From Telmatherina bonti (lineage: Eukaryota; Chordata; Actinopteri; Atheriniformes; Telmatherinidae): 64,000 bases of DNA. The notes under the pieces are model-generated. The model was not told where the DNA came from. It did not search any database and saw only the letters and a list, made by a program, of their open reading frames with translations. The position numbers were made by a program, and so were the translations under genes. This document shows positions 1-13,237 of this stretch, one piece after another. The DNA is taken from the NCBI GenBank assembly GCA_933228915.1, contig OW121824.1:6230838-6294837 (forward strand), in the 5' to 3' direction. The stretch's first letter is position 1. Every line of letters begins with the position of its first letter.

Positions 1-698
1 ATTGGTGGGTTTTTTTTAAAGTTCAATGTTGTACACTGTACACACAGAAATCTTCTTTAGAGTTAATTCATTACACAATAGCTAAGTTTTGTGCATATGA
101 CACTTTATTATATAAAGTATTTTCCTCATATGTTAGTAGAGATTCATGTAGGCCTCACAGCTTTATGCAACATTTTATATCCAACAATGTTGCACAACAA
201 AGCATGTATTCATTGCTAATAGAAGCATTTCAATCTTTAAGTTTGATTACTTGATTACTTAATTACTTCTACACACAATCACAAAACATGCCACTGCTGT
301 GGGCACCTAGTTGGGGCTGTGGTGGGCGTCCCATATTTTAATTTCTGAAAGGTGAGAACCCTAGTGTCCATGGGTGGAGCGTTTACCAGATGGAGACGGT
401 TCATGCGAGACGTCAGAACTGAGGTGGAGGCTGCAGCTTTCTGCTGGACGGTAAGTTCATCCAGTCTAACTGTGAAGTTTGGCGTTATGTTAGAAACACG
501 GCAGGTAGTCCAGCAGCTACTTTATCCTCCTGTTTGAGTCGCATCATTTACTGTTACTGCTGTGTAAAACAGCAGAGATGCTAATCTGTTTGTTAGCTTG
601 CAGTGGAAAATCGCCGTTACAGCAGCTGCTGTTACTCTTTACAGAAGTCAGGACACTGTGCACTGCTTTTAGACGGATTTTCCCAGAGTTCTTCCTCT
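1..698. other. intergenic, nothing recognised
   Basis: AT-rich DNA at the start, then ordinary composition. No gene, repeat array or regulatory site that I can support. Confidence 0.6.
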
Positions 699-955
699 TG
701 TTTCATCATTAATTTCAGCTGATTTGTCAGAGGGGTGGGGAGTTGATGCGCCCCCCCCCCTCTCGTCACACCATGACATTAGCTGTTAGCAGTAGCCTGT
801 TACCAAATACATGGAGGACAGCTTGCAACTTATCGGCATCAGTAACAAAATATTTTGTACCTCATCACCTGACGGGACTCCAACTGGTGCAACATGTTGA
901 CATTTTCACATTTGTGACCCTCTGCGGGGGTAATTCTCACACACTGGAGCTTAAA
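699..955 (+). repeat. dispersed repeat, copy 1 (pair of 39704-40008)
   Basis: Shares gtttcatcatt, atttcagctgatttgtca, gttagcagtagc, caaatacatgga, gacgggact and cacacactgg, in the same order, with 39704-40008. This is the fragmentary similarity of two old copies of one interspersed element. No coding capacity or terminal repeats were recognised. Confidence 0.65.
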
Positions 956-1828
956 TACATGTTTGCACATTATATCTTTTACTTTTGTCTCATTCTAGCT
1001 ATTTTTTTCTGCTCAAAGTTATCATCCAGTATGTTTATATAACCAATCCTAAACCATTACAGCTCACGATTATGTTGCACTCGTTACTGAAGCATCTAAC
1101 TTAAGGAATTATGGTCAGTGTAAAGCCACAGGAATGACAGCAGGACGAGTGAAAACCTGTCATTCAGTGTGTTTAAGTAACCTCAGCTAAGTTTAACAAG
1201 ATAAACCAGTAGTTGTGTTTATGGAGGATCTAAATTCCAACCAACAGGCTGACGCCAGACAGTGAAGGAAATTAAAGCTTATTTCAGACCAAAGGTTAAG
1301 GCGCTGCAGAGGGAGCTGCTCCGTATCGCAGGTCCAAAGGAAAAAAAAAAAAGGGAAAAAAATACAGCAACAAACGGACTCCAGAAAAAAAGACGAGCAT
1401 CTGACAAGAAGCAAACAAAAACCAGGTGCGTGAAACTCGGAGAGAAACGATGAAAGCCCAGCAGGTGTGGAGAGTTGAAACGAGGACAAGGGGAGTGCAG
1501 AGAGAAGGATGAGGAAGACAGACAGAAAACAGGAGTTTTACAGCAACAAGGTGATTCATTCCCAAGGAGAGAAAACATACAAAGTTTGTCCTTCAAACAC
1601 ACCTGGGCAAGCATAGAAACACCCTGCGTACAACATGCTAACAGGATCTGAGGGCTCCTGCAGAAACAGGAACAAATCCAGCAAAGACCTGAACCAGGAT
1701 CTGACAGATGCGTCTGGACCTTCAACTGGTCCATCTACTGCTGGAAGAAGCCTCAATGGAAACGGTCTCCATGGAAACAGGGCGTCAAGAAGCCAGAAAC
1801 GGTTGATGTCGCATCCTACCCAGAACGA
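956..1828. other. intergenic, nothing recognised
   Basis: Contains an A-rich purine stretch (about 1338-1400) that opens short frames on both strands. No domain or homology was recognised. Confidence 0.55.
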
Positions 1829-2265
1829 GGACCTCACCGGGTCTGATGGAGGGACGGATCCTCCCTGGAACCGGGACCTCACCGGGTCTGATGGAGGGAC
1901 GGATCCTCCCCGGAACCGGGACCTCACCGGGTCTGGTGGAGGGACGGATCCTCCCCGGAACCGGGACCTCACCGGGTCTGATGGAGGGACGGATCCTCCC
2001 CGGAACCGGGACCTCACCGGGTCTGGTGGAGGGACAGATCCGGGTCTGATGGAGGGACGGATCCTCCCCGGAACCGGGAGCTCACCGGGTCTGGTGGAGG
2101 GACGGATCCTCCCCGGAACCGGGACCTCACCGGGTCTGGTGGAGGGACGGATCCTCCCCGGAACCGGGACCTCACCGGGTCTGGTGGAGGGACGGATCCT
2201 CCCCGGAACCGGGACCTCACCGGGTCTGGTGGAGGGTGGAGGGACGGATCCTCCACCAGACCCGG
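1829..2265. repeat. 45-bp minisatellite (about 9.5 copies)
   Basis: The unit runs acctcaccgggtctggtgg, agggacggatcctcc, ccggaaccggg. The copies at 1831 and 1876 are 45 bp apart. One unit near 2038-2050 is truncated and one near 2235 has a short internal duplication. Because 45 is 15 codons and the unit lacks stops, reading frames stay open on both strands (for example a 237-codon plus-strand frame, 1635-2348). There is no independent evidence of coding. Confidence 0.95.
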
Positions 2266-5200
2266 ACAGAGAAACAAAAGGCAGAAACATCCAGAAAGAG
2301 AAAGTAGTTTTAATAAAAAAGTTGATTCTTTATGAGTATTATAATTAATGAATAAAATAAAACTCATTAAACACAGATTTCAGGAATCTTTTCCCTGTAA
2401 TGATGAAAGTAAAATGATCTCTTCAGCTGCTGGATCTGAACCTGCAGCAGCAGGGATGACCTGCAGTTCCTGTGCTAACAGGTAGGGGGCAGCACGGCTC
2501 CCTCCACACTGCTGCTCTGATTCTCAGGTTTTCAAAGACCCATGAGCCATCAGTTCCCAGGATCAGGACACACCACAGTAAATGTGCTAGGACATCATGT
2601 ACTGAACACGGCGTGCTACTGTCCAGAGCGCACAAAAACAAAAGGCGGATCTGGTGTCCTTGTCGAACCTTCGTCGCTTTAAACCGGGACTCATCTGGAG
2701 TGGAAGTTGCACTTTATTCTGGGTTATGTAAAACATATCTCTCATGTTTTACATGACACATAAGCCTAATTTTATGTATGTTGCTCAGATGTTTTGCATG
2801 CATTTTCACTTTATTAACTGTATCGATGTGTATGTGAACATGGTGATGATGTTTAATGTACGACATCAGAATATTTTCACTCCTTTTGTGAGAAACGAGG
2901 AGGAAGTCTCCACAGATTTCATGTCTGGAATGTAAAAAGACAGAATAGTCTCACTGGAATGTAATTCTTACCTCTAACAGCATTTTTATTGTGTTGTTTT
3001 ATTTAACCCATGAAGACCCAACCCATGAAAACAGGATCAGACAAGTGTAATTTTTTATTATGAGGTTTTTATTTGTCCCTTTGACTAAATGTAAAATAGA
3101 AAAGTAGAAAAAGTTTGAGGGATTTATTACCAGGCGATATGTCAAAATGTTTCTGGTGTGATACTCCGTCAGGGGGCAGAACACAAAAACCTGATGGTGT
3201 TTTATGGCAGTTTGTGCCATAAAATGGTGCAAGAAAATGTATGTATCATATATGTCACGTTAGATTCTTCTGGTTAATCATAAATCTAACAGTTTTTCTT
3301 TCATGCAAATTGTCTGTGTAAAAAAATAAAAAACTTGCTTTATGCCTATTAAACTAATAAATGAGAAAAACACTGGTGGCATTAATGTGCTGCAGTATTA
3401 TAAATGTGTGTGAAAAGAAGCAACTTCAGGAGGAAAAACAGGAGGCATGTCAATAAATAATAAAGTTAAATGCTAAAAAATATGATGTATTTTTACTTTT
3501 TCTGTAGGAATATAATCCTTTACTTCTAAAAAAACCATGAATGAAACTGGTTTAGTCCAATCTCTTATTCTAGGATCTGGTGAAAACTGATGAGCAATAT
3601 CCTCCAAAAGTAAATAAGTTGACTAAAGATAATGTTTATAAAGCGTCATGTTTCCATTGTTTCTGAGAAATGTTCGTTTAATGAGACATTTTAACAGTTT
3701 GTCATCTGGAGATATTGATTAGTTTAGTTATTAGAGGCATCTGTGTCCGTTCTACTGCTTGAACAGTCTGCAGTTATTGTCCATTTCAAACATTTCTAAT
3801 GGGAGACAGATGGACGTCGGGACCCCAAACTGGTCCAGGCAGCTGCTCTAGTTCTGGTTCTGATGGAAGTTTTCCATCCAGGAAAAAGAGTTTTTCCCTC
3901 CAGTGCTGCCTCACGCTGCTCAGAATGGGAGGGAAGGGAGGTCCAGTTCATTAAGACTTAGACTTGCTGCAGTTCCATAAATATAAACTGGTTTGACATG
4001 AACTCAGTTACTATTACAGTGGATTGGTTTGTATCTGTAAAAGTGCCTTGAGATTACTTTCTTATGTTAGGAAATCTAATGTTGCATCATACCATCAGAG
4101 ACGATGGGTTTTGCAGCTTCCTCTGACCCAGACATCGGGTTTCATCCCAACAGCAGCTGAAAGCTGGACTGGTGTGGCTGCAGGAAACATGTCCGCTGCT
4201 GGACGTCCATCTGAGATGAGATGAAGTCCAGAAAACTCAGCGCGGCTTCTTCACAGAGTTGGTATGTGACTTCCTCATTGTGCAATCCAGTTTCAGCTTC
4301 CACTTCTGGATGCATGGAAGAAGCTGACTGAAAAAGTATTACACAAGACCCAAGGTTCCCCAGACTGCCTGAATCTTTCACAATATTCTGCTCTGGTCTG
4401 GAAAATCTGTCACTGAAAAATAGTATTAATGATTCTCTGATGGATTTTGAGCCGTGAGCTATAATCATACAGCCACTAAGTGATTGGTAGGTGGAGGCTC
4501 CTTTTATACCCAATCTTGGCACCCTCACTTCTCATTTTTCGAAAAATGAAAAAAAAGTCATTAAATACTATTTTTTTAAAAAAGCAAAAGATTAAAATAA
4601 ATGAACATATTTGATGTATTTCTTGCATTTAGAAATGTTTTGCCTGTAAAAGCTCTTCACACGTCTTTAAGGAAGTTTGTAACATTATGTTAAATATGTG
4701 TAAAGAGGTGATCGTCTCACTTCTTACACAAAAAGCTCAAAGACGAAAGCTCTTACCAGCTCGGACCACACCAACGTTACATTTTAAGTCACTTTAGCCA
4801 TATTTCTCGTACCACAGCAGCTGGTGTGACGCTGTATGATGACAGAGGATCTGTAAGCAAACAGTGAAATGAGCATCCATCTTCTCTGGTTTAAAAAAGA
4901 CCAAAGATCCACACTGAGTGCATGACGCTCTGCTGTTTCAAGAGAAGTTTGCTGAGTTTCGTAAAGCCTTTAATTTCCTGCCAATGATCCGGAAATGCCA
5001 ACCAGCATCGTGCACCCTGTAAAACATGCCGCGCTCGCTGTTTCATGGGAAATATTCACAGAGAACGGAGGGTTTGGATGTGTGCAGTGCATTTGTGTCT
5101 GGATTTCACCAAATCAGTCATAAACGTACCAAACTGACCTTATTGACAATAATTATGAAGAAAACCTAAATAGTAAATGGAAGTAGAGACTGGATAAAAA

Positions 5201-5501
5201 CCAAATGGGTGTCGCTGAATCACTTAGTCTCTATCTGCGGGCTGCTTTGTTCTGCTGTGTCATCCTGACTGGAAAGAGTGCATTAAGCACCATCATCCAG
5301 GCCAGGCCAGGCCAGGCCAAGCTGGGCTATGTTGAGCCACGGTTCAGCAACAGTTTGTTCTCACAGCAGATTAAAGGCCAGTGGATTAGGATTAGATCTA
5401 TGTATACCTGAGCACACTTCCAGCCTGCAGAAAGAAGAGAGGTCAGGAAGTGTGGAGTGCCGGGATGAAAGCCACGACATGGGTCAAAGGAAACCATGGA
5501 A
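2266..5501. other. intergenic, mostly unassigned
   Basis: AT-rich non-coding DNA. The short frames present (for example 4142-4528 minus, 128 codons) show no recognisable domain. One repeat-like segment at 3860-4075 is listed separately. Confidence 0.5.
3860..4075 (+). repeat. fragment of a common teleost interspersed repeat
   Basis: Contains gtttttccctccagtgctgc, ctgctcagaatgggagg and, further on, gtgccttgagattact. I associate this word order with a frequent fish repeat whose end reads 'gcgctatataaa...gaattgaattg'; an inverted end of that type is at 38947-38985. The family name is not known to me. Confidence 0.4.
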
Positions 5502-5529
5502 GGGGGGGGGGGGGGGGGGGGGGGGGGGG
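5502..5529. repeat. poly(G) tract, 28 G
   Basis: An uninterrupted run of G on the plus strand. Such runs are prone to length error in sequencing and can form G-quadruplex. Confidence 0.95.
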
Positions 5530-5898
5530 TCTTCCAGTGTTTAAGCCAAAGCTGAATGGAAACACAAATGATTGTGGGAAAAACATTCTACAAGTGCAGA
5601 AAAGATCCAGATATTCCCACAGATTAAAGAAATTCCTGAAGAAGAGGTTTTTCCATGTTCCTCCGTGGTGTCGTTGTTTTCCTCCAGGTCTGGAGACTGA
5701 TTCAGGAATCCTCTGATGAACATCCCAGTGAAGCTTGATAGAAGCTAACACCAAACTAACACTGGTTCCATATCATCAGAAGCGTTTCATCACCTTCAGC
5801 AGCAAAATCATCTCGAAACATTCATGTTTGCATTAAAATACACGTTCAGACGGCTTTCTCAACATCTGGGCCTGAATCAAGCGGGAACCTCCAGGGGT

Positions 5899-8800
5899 TA
5901 AATGTGTTTACAGCAGGAATAAACATGTTTACAGCAGAAATCAACATGTTTACAGCAGAAATAAACATGTTTACAGCAGAAATAAAAATGTTTACAGCAG
6001 GAGTAAACACGTTTACAGCTGAAATCAACATATTTACAGCAGGAATAAACACGTTTACAGCTAAAATAAACACGTTTACAGCAGAAATAAAAATGTTTAC
6101 AGCAGGAATAAACATGTTTACAGCAGAAATCAACATGTTTACAGCAGAAATAAACATGTTTACAGCAGAAATAAACATGTTTACAGCAGGAATAAACATG
6201 TTTACAGCAGAAATAAAAATGTTTACAGCAGGAGTAAACACGTTTACAGCAGAAATAAACATGTTTACAGCAGGAATAAACATGTTTACAGCTGAAATAA
6301 ACACGTTTACAGCAGAAATAAAAATGTTTACAGCAGGAATAAACATGTTTACAGCAGAAATCAACATGTTTACAGCAGAAATAAACATGTTTACAGCAGG
6401 AATAAACATGTTTACAGCAGAAATAAACATGTTTACAGCAGGAATAAACATGTTTACAGCAGAAATAAACATGTTTACAGCAGAAATAAACATGGTTACA
6501 GCAGGAATAAACATGTTTACAGCAGAAATAAACATGTTTACAGCAGGAATAAACATGTTTACAACAGAAATAAACATGTTTACAGCTGAAATAAAAATGT
6601 TTACAGCAGAAATAAAAATGTTTACAGCAGAAATAAGCATGTTTACAGCTGAAATAAACATGTTTACAGCAGAAATAAAAATGTTTACAGCAGGAGTAAA
6701 CACGTTTACAGCTGAAATCAACATGTTTACAGCAGGAATAAACACGTTTACAGCTGAAATCAACATGTTTACAGCCGGAATAAACATGTTTACAGCAGAA
6801 ATAAACATGTTTACAACAGAAATAAACATGTTTACAGCAGGAATAAACATGTTTACAGCTGAAATAAACACGTTTACAGCAGAAATAAAAATGTTTACAG
6901 CAGGAATAAACATGTTTACAGCAGAAATCAACATGTTTACAGCAGAAATAAACATGTTTACAGCAGGAATAAACATGTTTACAGCAGAAATAAAAATGTT
7001 TACAGCAGGAGTAAACACGTTTACAGCAGAAATAAACATGTTTACAGCAGGAATAAACATGTTTACAACAGAAATAAACATGTTTACAGCTGAAATAAAA
7101 ATGTTTACAGCCGAAATAAACATGTTTACAGCTGAAATAAACATGTTTACAGCAGAAATAAAAATGTTTACAGCAGGAGTAAACATGTTTACAGCTGAAA
7201 TCAACATGTTTACAGCAGGAATAAACACGTTTACAGCTGAAATCAACATGTTTACAGCAGGAATAAACATGTTTACAGCAGAAATCAACATGTTTACAGC
7301 AGAAATAAACATGTTTACAACAGAAATAAACATGTTTACAGCAGGAATAAACATGTTTACAGCTGAAATAAACACGTTTACAGCAGAAATAAAAATGTTT
7401 ACAGCAGGAGTAAACACGTTTACAGCTGAAATCAACATGTTTACAGCAGGAATAAACATGTTTACAGCAGAAATCAACATGTTTACAGCAGAAATAAACA
7501 TGTTTACAACAGAAATAAACATGTTTACAGCAGGAATAAACATGTTTACAGCAGAAATAAACATGTTTACAACAGAAATAAACATGTTTACAGCAGGAAT
7601 AAACATGTTGACAGCTGAAATAAACACGTTTACAGCAGAAATAAAAATGTTTACAGCAGAAATAAACATGTTTACCACAGAAATAAACATGTTTACAGCA
7701 GGAATAAACATGTTTACAGCAGAAATAAACATGTTTACAGCAGGAATAAACATGTTTACAACAGAAATAAACATGTTTACAGCAGAATAAACATGTTTAC
7801 AGCTGAAATAAACACGTTTACAGCAGAAATAAAAATGTTTACAGCAGGAATAAACATGTTTACAGCAGAAATCAACATGTTTACAGCAGGAATAAACATG
7901 TTTACAGCAGAAATCAACATGTTTACAGCAGAAATAAACATGTTTACAACAGAAATAAACATGTTTACAGCAGGAATAAACATGTTTACAGCTGAAATAA
8001 ACACGTTTACAGCAGAAATAAAAATGTTTACAGCAGGAATAAACATGTTTACAGCAGAAATCAACATGTTTACAGCAGAAATAAACATGTTTACAGCAGG
8101 AATAAACATGTTTACAGCAGAAATAAAAATGTTTACAGCAGGAGTAAACACATTTACAGCTGAAATCAACATGTTTACAGCAGGAATAAACATGTTTACA
8201 GCAGAAATCAACATGTTTACAGCCAAAATAAACATGTTTACAGCTGAAATAAACATGTTTACAGCAGAAATCAACATGTTTACAGCAGGAATAAACATGT
8301 TTACAGTGGAAATAAACATGTTTACAGCAGGAATAAACATGTTTACAGCAGAAATCAACATGTTTACAGCCAAAATAAACATGTTTACAGCTGAAATAAA
8401 CATGTTTACAGCAGAAATCAACATGTTTACAGCAGAAATCAACATGTTTACAGCAGAAATAAACACATTTACAGCTGAAATAAACATGTTTACAGCAGAA
8501 ATAAACATGTTTACAGCTGAAATAAACATGTTTACAGCAGAAATAAAAATGTTTACAGCAGAAATAAACATGTTTACAACAGAAATAAACATGTTTACAG
8601 CAGGAATAAACATGTTGACAGCTGAAATAAACACGTTTACAGCAGAAATAAAAATGTTTACAGCAGAAATAAACATGTTTACCACAGAAATAAACATGTT
8701 TACAGCAGGAATAAACATGTTTACAGCTGAAATAAACACGTTTACAGCAGAAATAAAAATGTTTACAGCAGGAATAAACATGTTTACAGCAGAAATCAAC

Positions 8801-9966
8801 ATGTTTACAGCAGAAATAAACATGTTTACAGCAGGAATAAACATGTTTACAGCTGAAATAAACACGTTTACAGCAGAAATAAAAATGTTTACAGCAGGAA
8901 TAAACATGTTTACAGCAGAAATCAACATGTTTACAGCAGAAATAAACATGTTTACAGCAGAAATAAAAATGTTTACAGCAGGAATAAACATGTTTACAGC
9001 AGAAATCAACATGTTTACAGCAGAAATAAACATGTTTACAGCAGGAATAAACATGTTTACAGCAGAAATCAACATGTTTACAGCAGGAATAAACATGTTT
9101 ACAGCAGAAATCAACATGTTTACAGCCAAAATAAACATGTTTACAGCTGAAATAAACATGTTTACAGCAGAAATCAACATGTTTACAGCAGAAATAAACA
9201 TGTTTACAGCAGAAATAAACACATTTACAGCTAAAATAAACATGTTTACAGCAGAAATAAACACGTTTACAGCAGAAATAAACATGTTTACAGCTGAAAT
9301 AAACACGTTTACAGCTGACATAAACATGTTTACAGCAGAAATAAACATGTTTACAGCAGAAATAAACACGTTTACAGCAGAAATAAACACGTTTACAGCA
9401 GAAATAAACATGTTTACAGCTGAAATAAACATGTTTACAGCTGAAATAAACATGTTTACAGCAGAAATAAACATGTTTACAGCTGAAATAAACATGTTGA
9501 CAGCAGAAATAAACATGTTTTCAGCAGAAATAAACATGTTTACAGCAGAAATAAACACGTTTACAGCAGAAATAAACATGTTTACAGCTGAAATAAACAC
9601 GTTTACAGCTGAAATAAACATGTTTACAGCAGAAATAAACATGTTTACAGCTGAAATAAACACGTTTACAGCAGAAATAAACATGTTTACAGCAGAAATA
9701 AACACGTTTACAGCTTAAATAAACATGTTTACAGCAGAAATAAACATGTTTACAGCTGAAATAAACACGTTTACAGCTGAAATAAACACGTTTACAGCAG
9801 AAATAAAAATGTTTACAGCAGAAATAAACATGTTTACAGCAGAAATAAACATGTTTACAGCAGAAATAAAAATGTTTACAGCAGAAATAAACATGTTTAC
9901 AGCAGGAATAAACATGTTTACAGCTGAAATAAACATGTTTACAGCAGAAAATTACATATTTACAGA
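5899..9966. repeat. 4-kb minisatellite of a 21-bp unit (about 193 copies)
   Basis: The unit is aacatgtttacagcagaaat plus a, with common variants gcagga, gctgaa, caacat, acacg and aaaatg. Since 21 is seven codons without stops, frames of 628-642 codons run on both strands, encoding monotonous MFTAEIN or FISAVNM heptads. A one-base deletion near 7786 breaks the frames. A marker block (atgttgacagctg, then tttaccacag) recurs 1,007 bp apart (7610 and 8617; 7674 and 8681), showing a higher-order duplication. The array abuts a dispersed repeat (10042-10470). Confidence 0.95.
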
Positions 9967-10041
9967 CTGGTACAAATCCATTTTAGGTTTAATAGGTCAA
10001 GTTTACCTTCATGACAACTGTGGGAGAGTAACTTTTTTCTA

Positions 10042-10470
10042 ACTCCTCCTTTAACAACATTTTTTGTCTCGGAATTCAGCATATTTAGGGGCGTGTCGCT
10101 TTGATTGACAGGTACCCGATATCCCGCTGCAAGAAGGCAGAATGTAGCACAAGTCCAGTTTTTAGCTGGTTAACAGTGTGATTTAGCTTTAGCCCACTTA
10201 CCTCCATTAGCTGGATAACTACTGTTAGCTCTGGGTTAGCTCAGTTAGCTCTTAGCTATAAACTGGTCAGAGTTTGACAGATGTCAATCATCCACCACGA
10301 CGCTCCCAGCTCTACCTTTTTTCCAGGAGAGAGGACACGCGTGACGCTGCCAAGATGGTGACGGTGGGAACCGCCGAAAGAGCTTTAATTCAGCTCTTCG
10401 GAAACCTACGGGTGATGTTACGGAGGCTCCGCCCATCTTTTATGTACAGTCTATGGCCTGAACAGTATAA
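10042..10470 (+). repeat. dispersed repeat module, copy A (downstream of the 21-bp array)
   Basis: Matches 21851-22280 in order: catatttaggggcgtgtc, tttgattgacaggta, gctgcaagaa, gcagaa, tagctttagccc, ttagctcttagctataaact, agatgtcaatcatccacc, ccaagatgg, aaacctacgggtga, ggctccgccca, tacagtcta. Both copies have the 21-bp units immediately upstream, so the array is part of the module. The element class is not identified. Confidence 0.8.
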
Positions 10471-10856
10471 ATAAACACGACTGGCCTGTTATAATAGTTA
10501 CAACATATAGGAGGTATTTATGTTTATTTTTCAGTTCATATATGGACCAATTAAATGTTAAGGGTTAAAAATAAATCTGTCTCATTGATTCATTTTCCCA
10601 GCTTGTCAACATGTTATCAACACGGATGTGGAAGGAAATTCCTGGCTTTTCTTATTTTCTGAAGTTTGAAGCGGTGATCACTCCAATCTGCTGGAAACGG
10701 ACTGCGGTGAAGATGCTGCCATTAATCTTTTATCGTTTCAGGTATCTTTGCTGAGAACCACAGCTTCAGTTCAGTTTGACATTTTAAGCTGCATTAGATT
10801 AAAACTCAGTACAAGCAATCCAAACACTATTAATGTTGAAGTACTTGTTAGAGTTG

Positions 10857-10861
<5 letters not shown>

Positions 10862-10939
<78 letters not shown>
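10862..10939. repeat. (TA)n microsatellite
   Basis: About 39 TA dinucleotides in a row. Confidence 0.97.
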
Positions 10940-10943
<4 letters not shown>

Positions 10944-11837
10944 TGTAAGTATATAAATGAGTATTATAAATGAAAACGGGCCAGAATGACAGTAAACAGG
11001 TGTGGTGAGACAGAAAAATGCGAAGCTGTAGCACCGCACCATGATGTCTCTGTTGTGTTGCAGTTTTCCTCCTCATACGACAGATTTAATCGGTAACATC
11101 TGCCTGCAGCTGCTGTGTTGGACTCCGGAGACGACACAGTCAGACCAGCAAGTCTTGTCCGGCAACATGAGCTTCTTTTCATCCTGATTTTGCTGCAGAT
11201 GAGGAAGCAAAAAACAACTGATAGGTATAAATTCAGTGTCTGGTCTTTAGTGGGTGCGTCCAGGGAGGAAACCTGTATTTGCCAGCGATGAATTCTTTAA
11301 TTCTCATATCATTTTACTGTTTTGTCTTTTACTGAAAGATAAAGTAACTGAATGAATCTCACTTCCATAGCTCAGAGATTTAAGTCTTTTCAGTCTGAAT
11401 GGAGTCACCAGAGCTTTGGCTCCTCACGCAGGTCACATGACGTCACATCTGTATTTTTAGTTTACCTGAAAAGGCGGCCAGCCGAGCTCACTGTAGCACA
11501 CCTGTTCATGGAAAGTGTTTTTCTGGCTGGTTCAGACTGAAGCTGATGAAAGTTACGTGTGTGTTCCAGGTTATAAAGGGAGGCGCGTGAGTCGGGTTTT
11601 ATGAAAGGATGTTGAGAACAGTGAACTTTGGGGTTGAAGTGTGTCAGAGTTAGCAGGGATCACCTGGTTCACGGTTTGGTTCTGATCCTTCTCTCCTAGG
11701 AAGCCGAGCTGAGTTCACCTCATTTCTCTGCTTCATGTCTTTCTGATGAAGATGACATCAGCTGGAGGAATCTGGACCATGACGGAGCAAAAACTCCATA
11801 GCAACCCACCTAGCAACACACCTGGCAACAATACTAT
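10940..11837. other. intergenic, nothing recognised
   Basis: No gene or repeat that I can support. Short frames have no recognisable content. Confidence 0.5.
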
Positions 11838-12290
11838 CAACCATCTGCACCAAGATGTTGCATATCTTCTATAAGTCTGTTGTGGAGAGTGCAGTCAGCT
11901 TTGCAGCATCTGCTGGGGTAGTAGCATCAGAACCAGAGACTTGAAGAGAATCAACAAACTGATCCAGAAAGCTGCTTCTGTGCTTGGAGTAACTCTGGAG
12001 CCGCTGGAGCTGATTGTCCAAAGAAGAATGCTGCACAAGCTGATGAAGATGATGGAGGATTCTTCACACCCTCTCCACAACACAGTGATGAAACAACAAA
12101 GTGTGTTCAGTGAGAGGCTTCTTCAGGTCCGATGCAAGACTGAAAGATACAGAAGATCATTCCTGCCAGCAGCCATCAGCCTCCGGAACAAGACCTCCTC
12201 TAGTTATTATTATTATATAGTACAATACTGAAGTTCCCTTTGGGGATTAATAAAGTATTTTTCATTTCATTTCATCAAAACCCCAAAACT
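11838..12290 (+). mobile_element. 3' end of a non-LTR retrotransposon (CR1/L2/Rex-like LINE), decayed
   Basis: On the plus strand a degraded reading encodes LHIFYKSVVES, INKLIQKAASVLG, RRMLHKLMKMMEDSSHPLHN and RYRRSFLPAAISLRN. This is the typical C-terminal tail of fish CR1/L2/Rex-type reverse transcriptases (FYRTVIES, LQRVV.A, DPSHPLH, RYR.SF.P.AI.LLN). A TAG interrupts near 11938. The 3' end is the expected short untranslated tail 'ggggattaataaagtat' followed by a tttca repeat. The upstream part of the element is missing. Confidence 0.8.
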
Positions 12291-13201
12291 TACCGGACCA
12301 GAACCAAGCTCTCACCGTCCACCGGCAGGAAGTTCAGGACGGTGTTTTTGTTTGCTTGCCGTGTTGAAGAAAGTTCCAGATACATCCAGACCTGAACTGG
12401 TGGTGTTTGTCAGATCCAAAGCATAAATCTTTAACGTAGAGAGATCTTCTACATCACGTATTACTGTGTTAACGTTTAGTCATGCTTCACCTGTTTGACA
12501 CACCTGAACCAGAGAAGGTTATCACGATGAAACATCAACAAGGTTGTTTGTTTATTGTTGTTTATTAAATATTTAATTGTATTTTGTTTTTATTTTAGCA
12601 ATTTTCCTTCTATTTTTTTTCCGATTTCTTTCTTTCTTCTTGTTTTAATAAAACAGTGAATAAAGCAGGCTTTAAGGGGTAAACCTGCCTGGTGAAACAG
12701 CAGCTCGGTGATCTGACATTGTCCACACGCATTGCAGTGATATTATCAATATATTGATGGAATATTTATCGAGCCTGATTCTTTTCCTGAACCATCTCAG
12801 ACATTTCTAACTGATTAACTGGATGGACTGACAGATTATTAACATGCTACATGTAGAACATGTAGAAAATCTGCATATTTATGTTTCAGGATGTGAAACT
12901 TTATGACGCAGGCGGGATGAAGACTGCAGGGACTCTGCAGGACCCAGTTCGTCCAGCCTTAAAGGATCCATCTTTCTGGCATTAGTTGCAGATCTGCCAG
13001 GACATCTGTGATGCTTCAGGAAAATGGCAGAAAAGCAGCGATGAGCAGCCTGAGAGGACGAAACGCCGGCGTCAGGAACATGGAGGAAAGTTGGTGGGAA
13101 TTAAGCAGAAGACTGTGATGATAAAACGGAGCATCTGCTTGGAGAGGGAGGAGCGTCACAGATTGGGATGATCTCAGGCCCGTTTCTGCAGGTCCATCCA
13201 T
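12291..13201. other. intergenic, nothing recognised
   Basis: AT-rich with no recognisable gene; no supported feature. Confidence 0.5.
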
Positions 13202-13205
13202 CTGT

Positions 13206-13236
<31 letters not shown>

Positions 13237-13237
13237 A
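13202..13237. repeat. (TG)n microsatellite
   Basis: TG repeat with a few TGCG interruptions at its left end. Confidence 0.95.

Noticed and set aside
5846..9718. Reading frames of 628-642 codons on both strands as giant repetitive proteins
   Set aside because: They are fully explained by a stop-free 21-bp tandem unit, occur equally on both strands, and have no unique domain or gene structure.
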